In this document: positions 1-8,182 of the stretch, in pieces | Position numbering within the stretch: position 1 is the stretch's first letter | Layout of the letters: the number at the start of each line of letters is the position of its first letter | From: CADEED01 sp020442965 | GTDB taxonomy: Bacteria; Pseudomonadota; Gammaproteobacteria; Steroidobacterales; Steroidobacteraceae | Assembly (NCBI GenBank): GCA_041395525.1 | Contig: JAWLAH010000018.1 | Location: 1-43,038, forward strand | Length of the DNA stretch: 43,038 bases | Direction of reading: 5' to 3' | The notes under the pieces: generated by a model | Database searches by the model: none | Seen by the model: only the letters and a program-made list of their open reading frames with translations | What the model was told of the DNA's origin: nothing | Translations under genes and position numbers: made by a program

Positions 1-76
1 CAACTCCAGATAGTTAGTTATCGAGCGCGTCACGTGGCACAGAGTGGGCGTAGGATTCCCGCGGTGTGGCACGGAT

Positions 77-98
77 GCTAACCAGATTGGTTGTTAGC
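77..98. repeat. inverted repeat, AACCA-GAT-TGGTT inside GCTAAC...GTTAGC
   Basis: Inner arms AACCA (80-84) and TGGTT (88-92) flank a 3-bp centre. GCTAAC (77-82) and GTTAGC (93-98) also form an inverted pair around it. There is no T-tract after it, so an operator-like site is more likely than a terminator. It resembles the repeat at 273-288. Confidence 0.45.
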
Positions 99-249
99 CT
101 CCGCGATCGATGCTACCAGGTCGTGCCGCGGCCATGAGCGAGCGGGTGTGAGGACGATTGGCGGCAGCCGGATCGGGCGCGCTGCGCGTTCCCTTGCCAG
201 AGCGCGGGGCGCATCTTCCCCGTGCGCTCACTGGTCCGCCCGCGCCGCA

Positions 250-416
250 TTAACGCCTGTCACGGAATTATAGAACCATATTTGGTTCAATCTGTCGGGT
301 CACCGTGAACGGGCGATTGCTGCCTCTTCAGCCAGACCACGTTATGTCTAACGCTTAGTTGCTGAGCAATGGGCCGTACAGCGCGCGACATGTTAACGCC
401 CTGTATGAGTTAACGC
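250..416. repeat. three direct repeats of TTAACGC
   Basis: Copies lie at 250-256, 393-399 and 410-416, each followed within a few bases by TGT. The last two are 17 bp apart start to start. They sit in non-coding DNA upstream of the dcw promoter. A binding-site cluster is possible, but nothing in the sequence names the regulator. Confidence 0.35.
273..288. repeat. 16-bp inverted repeat GAACCA-TATT-TGGTTC
   Basis: Perfect 6-bp arms (273-278 and 283-288) surround a 4-bp AT centre, in an AT-rich patch. The arms share AACCA/TGGTT with the repeat at 77-98. The geometry suits a dimeric helix-turn-helix regulator, but the protein is unknown and the site lies about 235 bp upstream of the -35 box of the dcw promoter. 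Confidence 0.45.
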
Positions 417-523
417 TGTCAACCTACTGATCGGTAAGGCAGAGTGCGGTGCAGCGTCGCCGGCAGACGACCCCCGGATGTCGTAAGTTACTGTTGCCGC
501 GACAAATTTTCGCACTTGAAGCC

Positions 524-552
524 TTGACCGTGCCCCGCGCCGTTCCTATAGT
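524..552 (+). promoter_or_regulatory. sigma70 promoter of the dcw cluster
   Basis: TTGACC (524-529) and TATAGT (547-552) are separated by exactly 17 bp, close to the -35/-10 consensus. The predicted transcription start near 558-560 falls inside the GTGGG repeats. This is the position of the dcw promoter (Pmra) relative to mraZ in other gammaproteobacteria. Confidence 0.75.
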
Positions 553-585
553 GGCGGCTAGTGGGCAGAAGTGGGGAAGAGTGGG
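551..585 (+). promoter_or_regulatory. MraZ operator: 10-bp-spaced GTGGG repeats
   Basis: GTGGG occurs at 561-565, 571-575 and 581-585, with a degenerate GTGGC at 551-555, giving an exact 10-bp period. This is the known MraZ-binding pattern (TGGG boxes separated by about 5 nt), which lets the ring-shaped MraZ oligomer repress its own operon. Here the boxes overlap the -10 element and the presumed start site, consistent with repression by blocking initiation. Confidence 0.8.
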
Positions 586-606
586 TGCAACGCACCCTCC
601 TAGGTC

Positions 607-1058
607 GTGTTTCGCGGTGCAACAAAAGTGACCCTCGATGCGAAGGGCCGGATGGTATTGCCCACCCGGTACCGCGAGCGCGTGCTCGAACGTAGCGGCG
701 GCGTGTGATCGTCACCGTCGATCGCGATCAGTGTTTGCTGCTTTACCCCCTGCCCGATTGGGAAGAGATCGAACGTCGGCTCATGAGCCTGCCATCGCTG
801 CATCCGCAGGCGCGTCGCCTGCAGCGGTTGATGGTCGGCCATGCCACGGATCTCGAACTGGACGGGCATGGGCGCCTGCTGCTGCCGCCGGAGTTGCGCG
901 AATTTGCGCACCTGGAGCGGCTCGGAATGCTGATCGGTCAGGGTAACCGCTGCGAGCTGTGGGACGAGACGCGTTGGTACGAGCGTCGCGATCTGTGGCT
1001 AGAAGACGAAGCGGCCGTGACCGGGCTGACGGCCGAACTTGATTCGCTGTCGCTGTGA
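607..1058 (+). pseudogene. MraZ transcriptional regulator, frameshifted
   Basis: MraZ is a SpoVT/AbrB-fold DNA-binding protein that represses the dcw operon. A GTG at 607 starts the canonical MFRGAT N-terminus and the first DxxxR signature (LDAKGRMVLP). This frame ends at a TGA at 706-708 after 33 codons. The rest of the protein continues in another frame from about 705 (IVTVDRDQCLLLYPLPDW..., second signature LDGHGRLLLP) to 1058. Removing one GT from the GTGTG at 703-707, or adding one base, restores a roughly 150-residue protein of normal length. A GTG at 705-707 overlaps the stop, so termination-reinitiation could make a 117-residue C-terminal fragment. The cause may be a real mutation or an assembly error; the operator upstream is intact. 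Confidence 0.85.
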
Positions 1059-1191
1059 GGCGGCCGGCGAGCGGGACTTGCCGCAGCGCAAGAGTCGAGT
1101 GGGAACGGAGCCTGGTGGATCGCTCGCGAGAGCGCTGGTTCCGATGGCAATGGCGTAACAGAGAACGGGGGCGGACTGACAGCCGCTGGAT

Positions 1192-2127
1192 ATGAATCTT
1201 GAGGCGTTGCACGTTCCTGTGCTGGCCGATGAGGTTCTCGGGGCGCTTGCTCCTCTGGCGGACGGTCTCTATATCGATGCGACGTTCGGACGCGGTGGAC
1301 ACACAGCACAGATCCTCGGGGCACTCGGCCCCGACGGGCGTGTGCTCGCGTTCGACCGGGACCCGGAGGCCATCGAGGCCGGCCACCGCCGTTTTCCCGA
1401 CGAAGTGCGGCTTGCGCTCGTCAGGGCGCCGTTTGCCGATATCGCCGCGCGCGTGCCGAACCTCGCTGGAGGCCGGCCCGTGCGCGGCATCTTGTTCGAC
1501 CTTGGCGTTTCATCCCCGCAACTCGACGATCCGCGGCGCGGCTTCAGTTTTCGCGCGGACGGCCCGCTCGATATGCGCATGGACCCGCAGACAGGGGAAC
1601 CGGTTTCCGCGTGGCTTGCGCGAGCGAGCGAGTCTGAGATTCGGACAGTGATCGCGCGTCTGGGCGAGGAACGGTTCGCGCGCAGGGTAGCGGCCGCAAT
1701 CGTGCGCGCCCGTGGAGAGCGCCCGATCACCAGCACCAGCGCGCTTGCGGCGATCATCTCGACCGCTGTGCCGACGCGTGAGCCGGGCAAGCATCCCGCG
1801 ACACGCAGTTTTCAGGCGCTGCGGATCTTCATCAACGACGAACTGGGTCAGCTCGAACGCGGCCTTGCGGCGGCGCTCGAGCTGTTAGCGCCAGGTGGTC
1901 GGCTGGCAGCGCTCAGCTTCCATTCGCTGGAGGATCGCATCGTCAAGCGATTCATCCAGCGTCATGCCAGCGCCGATCCGATGTACGCCGGCTTGCCGAA
2001 TATTCCCGCGGAGTACCGGCCGCGATTGCGTCGCGTTGGCAAGAAGCAACGCGCGAACGAAGCGGAAGTCGCAAGCAATCCACGCGCCCGGAGCGCCACA
2101 CTGCGCGTGGCGGAGAAGCTGCGATGA
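1192..2127 (+). CDS. rsmH: 16S rRNA (cytosine(1402)-N(4))-methyltransferase RsmH
   Basis: RsmH (MraW) uses S-adenosylmethionine to methylate N4 of C1402 in 16S rRNA, tuning the ribosomal P site. The 311-residue length is typical. Visible motifs are the SAM-binding DATFGRGGHT near residue 28, then FDLGVSSPQLDDPRRGFSF and GPLDMRMD around residues 102-133, and a C-terminal SFHSLEDRIVK. The ATG at 1192 gives the usual MNLEALHVPVL start. It follows mraZ after 133 bp in which I see no other element, and its last four bases overlap ftsL. It is the usual second gene of the dcw cluster. Confidence 0.97.
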   Translation: MNLEALHVPVLADEVLGALAPLADGLYIDATFGRGGHTAQILGALGPDGRVLAFDRDPEAIEAGHRRFPDEVRLALVRAPFADIAARVPNLAGGRPVRGILFDLGVSSPQLDDPRRGFSFRADGPLDMRMDPQTGEPVSAWLARASESEIRTVIARLGEERFARRVAAAIVRARGERPITSTSALAAIISTAVPTREPGKHPATRSFQALRIFINDELGQLERGLAAALELLAPGGRLAALSFHSLEDRIVKRFIQRHASADPMYAGLPNIPAEYRPRLRRVGKKQRANEAEVASNPRARSATLRVAEKLR

Positions 2128-2408
2128 GCAAGCTGTCATCGCGCGTATTGGCTCTGGCGATCGGGGTGCTGTGGTTCGCGGTCCTCGCGTCGGCTGGGGG
2201 GGTGATCTACAGCAAGCATCGCGCGCGCGAGTTGTTCGTCGAGCTCGAGCGGCTGAACACCAAGCGCGACAACATGGAGATCGAATGGGGCCAGTTGCAG
2301 CTCGAGCAGAGCGCATGGTCGACCCACGGCTTCGTTGAGAGCGTCGCTGCGACCAAGCTCAACATGGCGACGCCGGTGCCAGCCGACATCCAGTTGGTCT
2401 CGCCGTGA
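2124..2408 (+). CDS. ftsL: cell division protein FtsL
   Basis: FtsL is a small bitopic inner-membrane protein that joins FtsB and FtsQ to recruit and activate FtsWI at the septum. The 94-residue product has a short basic cytoplasmic tail, one membrane segment (about residues 6-27), then a periplasmic coiled coil (ARELFVELERLNTKRDNMEIEWGQLQLEQ) and the end region that FtsL proteins commonly carry. Sequence conservation in this family is low, so the call rests on size, topology and position between rsmH and ftsI. It starts in an ATGA overlap with rsmH and ends 10 bp before ftsI. Confidence 0.9.
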   Translation: MSKLSSRVLALAIGVLWFAVLASAGGVIYSKHRARELFVELERLNTKRDNMEIEWGQLQLEQSAWSTHGFVESVAATKLNMATPVPADIQLVSP

Positions 2409-2418
2409 GGGCGCTGCG

Positions 2419-4179
2419 ATGAAGATCCGCAAGCGCACGGCGCGAGAGCGTCACAAACGCGAGCCCCGGCGCGACGGGAAATCGTCGTATTCTTTCGTGG
2501 CGCGGTCCTGGCTGGTGGTCGCTTGCATCGCCGGCGCTGCTGGCGGCCTGATGTGGCGCGCGGTCGACCTGCAGCTGCGCGAGCATGACTTTCTGACCGA
2601 ACAGGGCGACGCCCGCTTTCAGCGTGTTGTCGACGTGAGCGCCAGTCGCGGCATGATCACGGATCGGCACGGCGAGCCGCTCGCCGTGTCGACGCCGGTG
2701 GATTCGGTCTGGGTGAACCCCAAAGAGCTGGCGCTCGCGAGCGATCAGATACCGCGTCTCGCGACCGCGCTGAAGCGCGACAAGAATGAGCTGACACGAC
2801 GCATCACCAGCAACCTCGAGCGCGAATTCCTCTACGTCGCGCGTCATCTGCAGCCGGCCGAGGCGGCGAAGATCAAGGCGCTTGGTATTCCGGGCGTCAA
2901 TCTGCTGCGCGAATACCGACGCTACTACCCCGCAGGTGAAGTGGCCGGTCACTTGTTAGGCTTTACCAGCGTCGATGACGAGGGCCAGGAAGGCCTCGAG
3001 CTTGCGTTCGATCACTGGCTCGCGGGCGAGGCGGGCCAGAAGCGCATCATCCAGGATCGGCACGGCAACACGGTGCAGAACGTCGAGGAACTGCGCCCCA
3101 AACGTGCCGGTCGCGATCTACAGCTTTCGATCGATCTGCGCATTCAATACCTGGCCTATCGAGAGCTGAAGGCCGCGATTCAGGCGCAACGCGCCAAGTC
3201 AGGCTCGGTCGTGGTGCTGGACGTGACCACGGGTGAAGTGCTCGCGATGGTCAATCAGCCGACTTACAATCCTAACGACCGTCGGCAAATCCAGGCGCAG
3301 GCTTATCGAAATCGCGCCGTGACCGACATCCTGGAGCCCGGGTCCTCGATCAAACCATTCGTCGTTGCCGCCGCGCTCGCATCCGGAAAGTACGGTGAGC
3401 ACAGCACTGTCGATACCACGCCGTTTCGTGTCGGCGTTAAGTACATCGAAGACAAGCACAATCTTGGCACGATAGATCTCGAGACCGTGCTCGCCAAGAG
3501 CTCGAACGTCGGTATGTCGAAGATCGCGCTGTCGCTCGAACCAGAAGTGATCTATGACACGCTGACGCGGCTTGGCTTCGGCCAGGTGACGACCAGCGGT
3601 TACCCAGGTGAGTCTGCCGGTGTCCTGACGCATTATTCGCATTGGCGGCCGATCGGCATCGTCACGATGTCCTACGGTTACGGCCTGTCGGTTACGCCGC
3701 TGCAACTTGCGCATGCGTACGCAACAATCGGTGCCGGCGGCGTGTCGCGGCCGATTTCCTTCCTGCGCGTCGACGAACCGCCAGCGGGCGAGCAGGCGCT
3801 TGACCCGCATGTGGCGCGCACTTTGGTCAGTCTGTTGCGTGGAGTTGTTAGTAAGAACGGGACGGGTGTACAGGCGTCGATCCCAGGCTACACCGTTGCT
3901 GGCAAGACTGGCACCGCCTGGAAGTCGAATGCCGGCGGCTACGCCACTGATCGCTATCAGGCGGTATTCGGGGGCGTTGCGCCGGCGAGCAATCCGCGGT
4001 TGGCCGCCATCGTGATGATCGATGAGCCGAGCGCCGGCAAGTACTACGGCGGTGATGTCGCGGCGCCGGTGTTTTCCGGCGTAGTCGGGGGTGCGCTAAG
4101 GTTGTTAGCGGTGGCGCCCGATGCGACGATCGTGCCCGCCAGCGAGGATGGCGTTGCGCAGCAAGTGGCACTGCGATGA
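2419..4179 (+). CDS. ftsI: peptidoglycan D,D-transpeptidase FtsI (PBP3)
   Basis: FtsI is the septal class B penicillin-binding protein that crosslinks new peptidoglycan together with the glycosyltransferase FtsW. The 586-residue protein has a basic cytoplasmic tail, one membrane anchor (about residues 30-50), a pedestal domain with the RGMITDRHGEPLAVSTP motif, and a transpeptidase domain. The active-site motifs are all present: SSIK with the nucleophile near Ser309, SSN in LAKSSNVGMSK, and KTGT near residue 496. I chose the ATG at 2419, 10 bp after ftsL, because the open frame upstream of it runs through ftsL and gives no membrane-protein N-terminus. It overlaps murE by 4 bp. Confidence 0.97.
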   Translation: MKIRKRTARERHKREPRRDGKSSYSFVARSWLVVACIAGAAGGLMWRAVDLQLREHDFLTEQGDARFQRVVDVSASRGMITDRHGEPLAVSTPVDSVWVNPKELALASDQIPRLATALKRDKNELTRRITSNLEREFLYVARHLQPAEAAKIKALGIPGVNLLREYRRYYPAGEVAGHLLGFTSVDDEGQEGLELAFDHWLAGEAGQKRIIQDRHGNTVQNVEELRPKRAGRDLQLSIDLRIQYLAYRELKAAIQAQRAKSGSVVVLDVTTGEVLAMVNQPTYNPNDRRQIQAQAYRNRAVTDILEPGSSIKPFVVAAALASGKYGEHSTVDTTPFRVGVKYIEDKHNLGTIDLETVLAKSSNVGMSKIALSLEPEVIYDTLTRLGFGQVTTSGYPGESAGVLTHYSHWRPIGIVTMSYGYGLSVTPLQLAHAYATIGAGGVSRPISFLRVDEPPAGEQALDPHVARTLVSLLRGVVSKNGTGVQASIPGYTVAGKTGTAWKSNAGGYATDRYQAVFGGVAPASNPRLAAIVMIDEPSAGKYYGGDVAAPVFSGVVGGALRLLAVAPDATIVPASEDGVAQQVALR

Positions 4180-5723
4180 CAGCCGTGCCGCAGTCAATTC
4201 GTAACCTGCAGCCCCTGTTGGAGGGTATCGCACAGGTGCCGCGCGATTGCCGCTTGACGGACCTCACGCAGGACAGTCGCGCTGTGGGGCCCGGTAGCGC
4301 GTTTCTGGCGTGTGCCGGCCGCACGACTCACGGGTTGCGGTTTGCAGCGCGGGCAATCGAGCAGGGCGCGAGCGCGATCCTCTGGGAGCCTGCGGCGGAC
4401 GCGCCACGCCTGCCGCCGTTTCCCTCCGACATCGTCGTCGCGCCGGTCGAGGCACTCAGTGCGCGCGCCGGCGAGATCGCGGATCGGTTCTTCGGCGCGC
4501 CCTCGATGCGGCTGGATGTCACCGGGGTAACCGGCACCAATGGCAAGACCACCACGTCCTATATTCTTGCGCAGGCCTGGCGAGAACTCGGTTCGCCTGC
4601 TGCATACATCGGAACCATCGGTGTCGGAGTTCCGGGCGCTCTGGTCGAATCGAGACTGACTACTGCCGATGCGGTGACCATTCATCGTTCGCTCGCTGAG
4701 ATGCTGCGCAGCGGCGTTCGCCAAGTGGCAATGGAGGTCTCGTCACATGCGCTCGATCAAGGGCGCGTCAATGGCGTGCGCTTCCACGCCGCGCTGCTTA
4801 CGAATCTGACTCAGGATCACCTCGATTATCACGATTCGCTGGAGGCCTATGGCGCAGCCAAGGCGCGACTGTTCGCACGACCCGAACTCGCGGTCCGGAT
4901 CATCAACATCGACGACGGGTTCGGTGCCCAACTCGCGAACCGCACGGAGCACTCCGGGCGTCTGATCGTGACCAGTCGGCAGGCACAGGCAGCGCGGACT
5001 CGCGATCCGCGGTTGGCGGCGCGCTTCGTTCATGCTGTTAGCGTTGAGCAGACAGCAGCCGGGCTCAGCATCGCGCTGGAAACGAGTTGGGGTGTCGCTA
5101 GGGTCGAAACACCCTTGCTTGGCGATTTCAACGTCGATAACGTCCTGCTGGCGCTGGCGGCGTTGCTCGATGCTGGCATCGACCTGTCGACCGCCAGCCG
5201 TGTGTTCCGCAACGTCGATGCGCCGCCGGGGCGAATGCAACGCTTCGGCGGTGGCGCGGACCAACCACTGGTATTGGTCGACTATGCGCATACGCCGGAC
5301 GCGCTGGCCAAGGCGTTGCGTGCAGCACGAGCGCATTGCGAGGGTGCGATATGGCTCGTGTTCGGCTGTGGTGGTGACCGTGATAGTGGCAAGCGTCCTT
5401 TGATGGGCGCCATTGCCGCGGAACTTGCCGATGCGATCATCCTGACTGATGACAATCCGCGCAGCGAGTCGCCGGCGGCGATCGTCGGGGCCATCCAGAG
5501 CGGTATGCCGCGGGCTGCGCAGGCATCCGGGCAATGGCTGACCATCCACGACCGGCGGGCCGCGATTGCCACGGCTCTGCAGCGCGCCGGCGTCGCCGAT
5601 GTAGTGCTCGTCGCGGGCAAAGGCCACGAGGACTACCAACTCTACGGCGACGAGCGCAGGCCCTTCAGCGATGCAGCGGTCGTCGCGGAATTGCTTGCGG
5701 CGCGATCCCGGGTGTCAGCATGA
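4176..5723 (+). CDS. murE: UDP-MurNAc-tripeptide synthetase MurE
   Basis: MurE is a cytoplasmic ATP-dependent ligase that adds the third amino acid to UDP-MurNAc-L-Ala-D-Glu. The 515-residue product has the N-terminal UDP-binding domain, the Mur ligase P-loop TGTNGKTTTSY (about residues 117-127), the conserved MEVSSHALDQGRV stretch, and a C-terminal DDNPRSE. The DNPR motif is the known determinant of meso-diaminopimelate specificity, as expected in a Gram-negative bacterium. It is coupled by ATGA overlaps to ftsI upstream and murF downstream. Confidence 0.97.
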   Translation: MTAVPQSIRNLQPLLEGIAQVPRDCRLTDLTQDSRAVGPGSAFLACAGRTTHGLRFAARAIEQGASAILWEPAADAPRLPPFPSDIVVAPVEALSARAGEIADRFFGAPSMRLDVTGVTGTNGKTTTSYILAQAWRELGSPAAYIGTIGVGVPGALVESRLTTADAVTIHRSLAEMLRSGVRQVAMEVSSHALDQGRVNGVRFHAALLTNLTQDHLDYHDSLEAYGAAKARLFARPELAVRIINIDDGFGAQLANRTEHSGRLIVTSRQAQAARTRDPRLAARFVHAVSVEQTAAGLSIALETSWGVARVETPLLGDFNVDNVLLALAALLDAGIDLSTASRVFRNVDAPPGRMQRFGGGADQPLVLVDYAHTPDALAKALRAARAHCEGAIWLVFGCGGDRDSGKRPLMGAIAAELADAIILTDDNPRSESPAAIVGAIQSGMPRAAQASGQWLTIHDRRAAIATALQRAGVADVVLVAGKGHEDYQLYGDERRPFSDAAVVAELLAARSRVSA

Positions 5724-7090
5724 AGCGCACGCTCGCAGGATTCGCAGCGGTCTGCGATGGTGAACTCCACGGTGCCGATCGCGCATTCGCCGACGTATCG
5801 AGCGACACACGCACGCTCCGGCCGGGCGAGTTGTTCGTCGCCCTGCGCGGACCGCGCTTCGACGCCAAGCAATTCGTGGCCAACGCAGCGGTCGCCGGCG
5901 CGGTCGGCGCGGTGGTCGAGGAGCGGCAGGATCATCCGCTGCCGCAGATCGTCGTCGCGGATACTCAGGCGGCACTAACGACCGCTGCGCGCGCATGGCG
6001 CAGATTGTTTTCCATCCCGGTGGTCGGCGTAGCCGGTAGCAATGGCAAGACCACCGCCAAGGAAATGATCGCGGCCATCCTGGGTCGCGGCGGTGCCTGT
6101 CTGGCGACGCGCGGCAACTTGAACAATCACATCGGAGTGCCGCTTACGCTGCTGCGCCTGACAGCCGAGCATCGCAGCGCGGTAATCGAGATCGGGGCGA
6201 ACCGCGCCGGCGACGTCGCGGAGCTGGTGGCGATCGCACGCCCCACCATCGGTCTGATCACCAACGCCGGCGCGGAGCACCTCGAAGGCTTTGGGAGTCT
6301 GGAGAACGTTGCGCGCGCCGAGGGTGAAATGGTCGCGGGCCTGACGGCGGATGCCGTCGCGGTGATCAATGCAGACGACCCCTTCAGCGAGCTGTGGTGC
6401 TCGATGACACTCGCCAAGGTAGTGAGCTTCGGTATCGACGCCTACGCAGATTTCGCGGCGGAGGACGTGCGCACCGCCATCGATGCGCAGGGCTTCAGGA
6501 CGCTGTTCGCGCTGCGCTCGCCGGCCGGCCGCGCGCCTATTCAATTGGCGCTCGCTGGCCGCCACAACGTGCGCAACGCGCTCGGTGCCGCCGCCGCGGC
6601 CATGGCGGCCGGCGCCGATCTGGTCGATGTCGCCGCAGGTCTGGCAAGTATGCGTGCGGTCGAGGGGCGCTTGCAGTGCCGACAGACGCCGAGCGGAGCA
6701 ATGCTGATCGACGATTCATATAACGCCAATCCCAGCTCGGTGCGTGCGGCGATCGACGTGTTGGCGGACGTCGATGCACGTAGATGGCTGATCGTCGGCG
6801 ACATGGCGGAATTGGGTCAGTACACCGAGTCGAGCCACAGCGAAATTGGCCAGTATGCGCGCGACCGTGGCATCGAGCGGTTGTTAGCCATTGGCAAGCA
6901 CACTCCGCTATCGGTGGCAGCATTCGGACCAGGCGCCGAATGGTTCGTCGATGGGGAGGCACTGGTGCGATCGATTCACGAATCCTTGGCGCATGACGTT
7001 TGCGTGCTCGTCAAGGGTTCGCGGGTCAATCGGCTCGAGCGCGTTGTCGCAGCGCTCGCGACGAGCAATCCAGTTCGGCAGACGGGCTGA
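5720..7090 (+). CDS. murF: UDP-MurNAc-tripeptide:D-Ala-D-Ala ligase MurF
   Basis: MurF attaches the D-Ala-D-Ala dipeptide made by Ddl, completing UDP-MurNAc-pentapeptide. From the ATG at 5720 the product is 456 residues, a normal length. The P-loop GVAGSNGKTTAKEM lies near residue 104, followed by the NLNNHIGVPLTLL and IEIGANRAGDVAEL blocks and, later, IDDSYNANPSSVRAAIDVL. The chosen start overlaps the murE stop in ATGA; the frame stays open further upstream inside murE but encodes nothing family-like. mraY follows 6 bp later. Confidence 0.96.
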   Translation: MKRTLAGFAAVCDGELHGADRAFADVSSDTRTLRPGELFVALRGPRFDAKQFVANAAVAGAVGAVVEERQDHPLPQIVVADTQAALTTAARAWRRLFSIPVVGVAGSNGKTTAKEMIAAILGRGGACLATRGNLNNHIGVPLTLLRLTAEHRSAVIEIGANRAGDVAELVAIARPTIGLITNAGAEHLEGFGSLENVARAEGEMVAGLTADAVAVINADDPFSELWCSMTLAKVVSFGIDAYADFAAEDVRTAIDAQGFRTLFALRSPAGRAPIQLALAGRHNVRNALGAAAAAMAAGADLVDVAAGLASMRAVEGRLQCRQTPSGAMLIDDSYNANPSSVRAAIDVLADVDARRWLIVGDMAELGQYTESSHSEIGQYARDRGIERLLAIGKHTPLSVAAFGPGAEWFVDGEALVRSIHESLAHDVCVLVKGSRVNRLERVVAALATSNPVRQTG

Positions 7091-7096
7091 AGGCAC

Positions 7097-8182
7097 GTGC
7101 TCTACTGGATCGCCAAACAACTCACGCCGGTTTACTCCGCGTTCAACGTCTTTTCCTACCTGACGTTGCGCGCAATTCTCGCAGTCATGTCGGCGCTCCT
7201 GCTTGCGCTGTTCATCGGCCCGTGGATGATTCGTCGATTGTCGCGCTATCAGATTGGGCAAGTGGTGCGCGACGATGGGCCGGCGACGCACTTCAAGAAG
7301 GCCGGTACGCCTACCATGGGCGGCCTGCTGATTCTTGTCGCGATCGCTGTTAGCACCTTGTTGTGGGCGGATCTGGCGAATCGCTACGTTTGGATCGTGC
7401 TCGGTGTGACCACGGCTTTCGGGGTTATCGGGTTCTATGACGACTATCTGAAACTCGTCAAGAAGAATCCGCGTGGCCTGATCGCGCGCTGGAAATACTG
7501 CTGGCAATCGCTGGCGGGACTTGGCGCCGCAGTTGTACTGTGGTCATCGGCAGCGACGCCGAACGAGACGACGCTGTTTCTGCCGTTCGTGAAGAGCTTT
7601 GCATTGCCGCTCAGCGCATTCGGTTTCATTCTCCTGACCTACCTGATGATCGTCGGGATGAGCAATGCCGTGAATCTCACCGATGGTCTGGATGGTCTCG
7701 CCATCATGCCGACTGTCATGGTGGCCGCCGCGCTCGGCGTGTTCGCCTACGCAGGTGGCAACGCGGTGTTCGCCGAGTACCTGGCAATTCCTGCCGTACC
7801 GGCTGCGGGTGAGGTGCTGGTGTTCTGCGCGGCCTTGGTGGGCGCCGGTCTCGGCTTTCTCTGGTTCAACTCGTATCCCGCACAGGTGTTCATGGGCGAC
7901 ATCGGAGCGCTCGCGCTCGGCGCGGCACTGGGGGTCATCGCTGTGATCGTTCGCCAGGAGATCATCGTGCTGGTCATGGGGGGTGTGTTCGTTCTGGAAA
8001 CGGCTTCCGTCATCTTGCAGGTCGCTTCGTTCAAGCTGACGGGCAAGCGACTGTTTCGCATGGCACCGATCCACCACCATTTCGAGTTGAAAGGCTGGGC
8101 AGAGCCGAAGGTGATCGTGCGCTTCTGGATCATCTCCTTGCTGTTAGTGCTGGTAGGGCTTGCCACCCTGAAATTGCGATGA
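7097..8182 (+). CDS. mraY: phospho-N-acetylmuramoyl-pentapeptide-transferase MraY
   Basis: MraY is the integral membrane enzyme that transfers phospho-MurNAc-pentapeptide to undecaprenyl phosphate, making lipid I. The 361-residue, strongly hydrophobic protein fits the ten-helix family. Catalytic landmarks are intact: the Asp pair in FYDDYLKLVKKN, the NLTDGLDGLA block, FMGDIGALALGAALG, and the HHHFELKGW loop. Start is a GTG at 7097 giving MLYWIAKQL, which fits the usual N-terminus of the family. It overlaps murD by 4 bp. Confidence 0.97.
   Translation: MLYWIAKQLTPVYSAFNVFSYLTLRAILAVMSALLLALFIGPWMIRRLSRYQIGQVVRDDGPATHFKKAGTPTMGGLLILVAIAVSTLLWADLANRYVWIVLGVTTAFGVIGFYDDYLKLVKKNPRGLIARWKYCWQSLAGLGAAVVLWSSAATPNETTLFLPFVKSFALPLSAFGFILLTYLMIVGMSNAVNLTDGLDGLAIMPTVMVAAALGVFAYAGGNAVFAEYLAIPAVPAAGEVLVFCAALVGAGLGFLWFNSYPAQVFMGDIGALALGAALGVIAVIVRQEIIVLVMGGVFVLETASVILQVASFKLTGKRLFRMAPIHHHFELKGWAEPKVIVRFWIISLLLVLVGLATLKLR

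Larger units (their letters stand above)
1..520. other. non-coding region upstream of the dcw cluster
   Basis: I see no convincing gene here on either strand; the short open frames lack family resemblance and a ribosome binding site. It holds two related inverted repeats (77-98 and 273-288), three TTAACGC repeats (250-256, 393-399, 410-416) and an AT-rich patch near 265-290 within otherwise GC-rich DNA. Neither rsmI (often divergent from mraZ) nor RNase P RNA (near mraZ in pseudomonads) could be recognised. The window edge hides whatever lies further upstream. Confidence 0.6.

Noticed and set aside
335..420. Possible integron attC site (GTCTAAC at 346-352 with nearby GTTAAC words)
   Set aside because: GTCTAAC fits one core half, but no matching GTTRRRY partner with the paired L boxes is present, and there is no integrase or cassette nearby.
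1..520. RNase P RNA or rsmI upstream of mraZ
   Set aside because: None of the conserved RNase P RNA core words and no RsmI N-terminal motif could be found on either strand.
700..710. Programmed ribosomal frameshift in mraZ (and in mutT and the S9A gene)
   Set aside because: No slippery heptamer or downstream stem-loop is evident, the three sites share no motif, and no such mechanism is known to me for these families.
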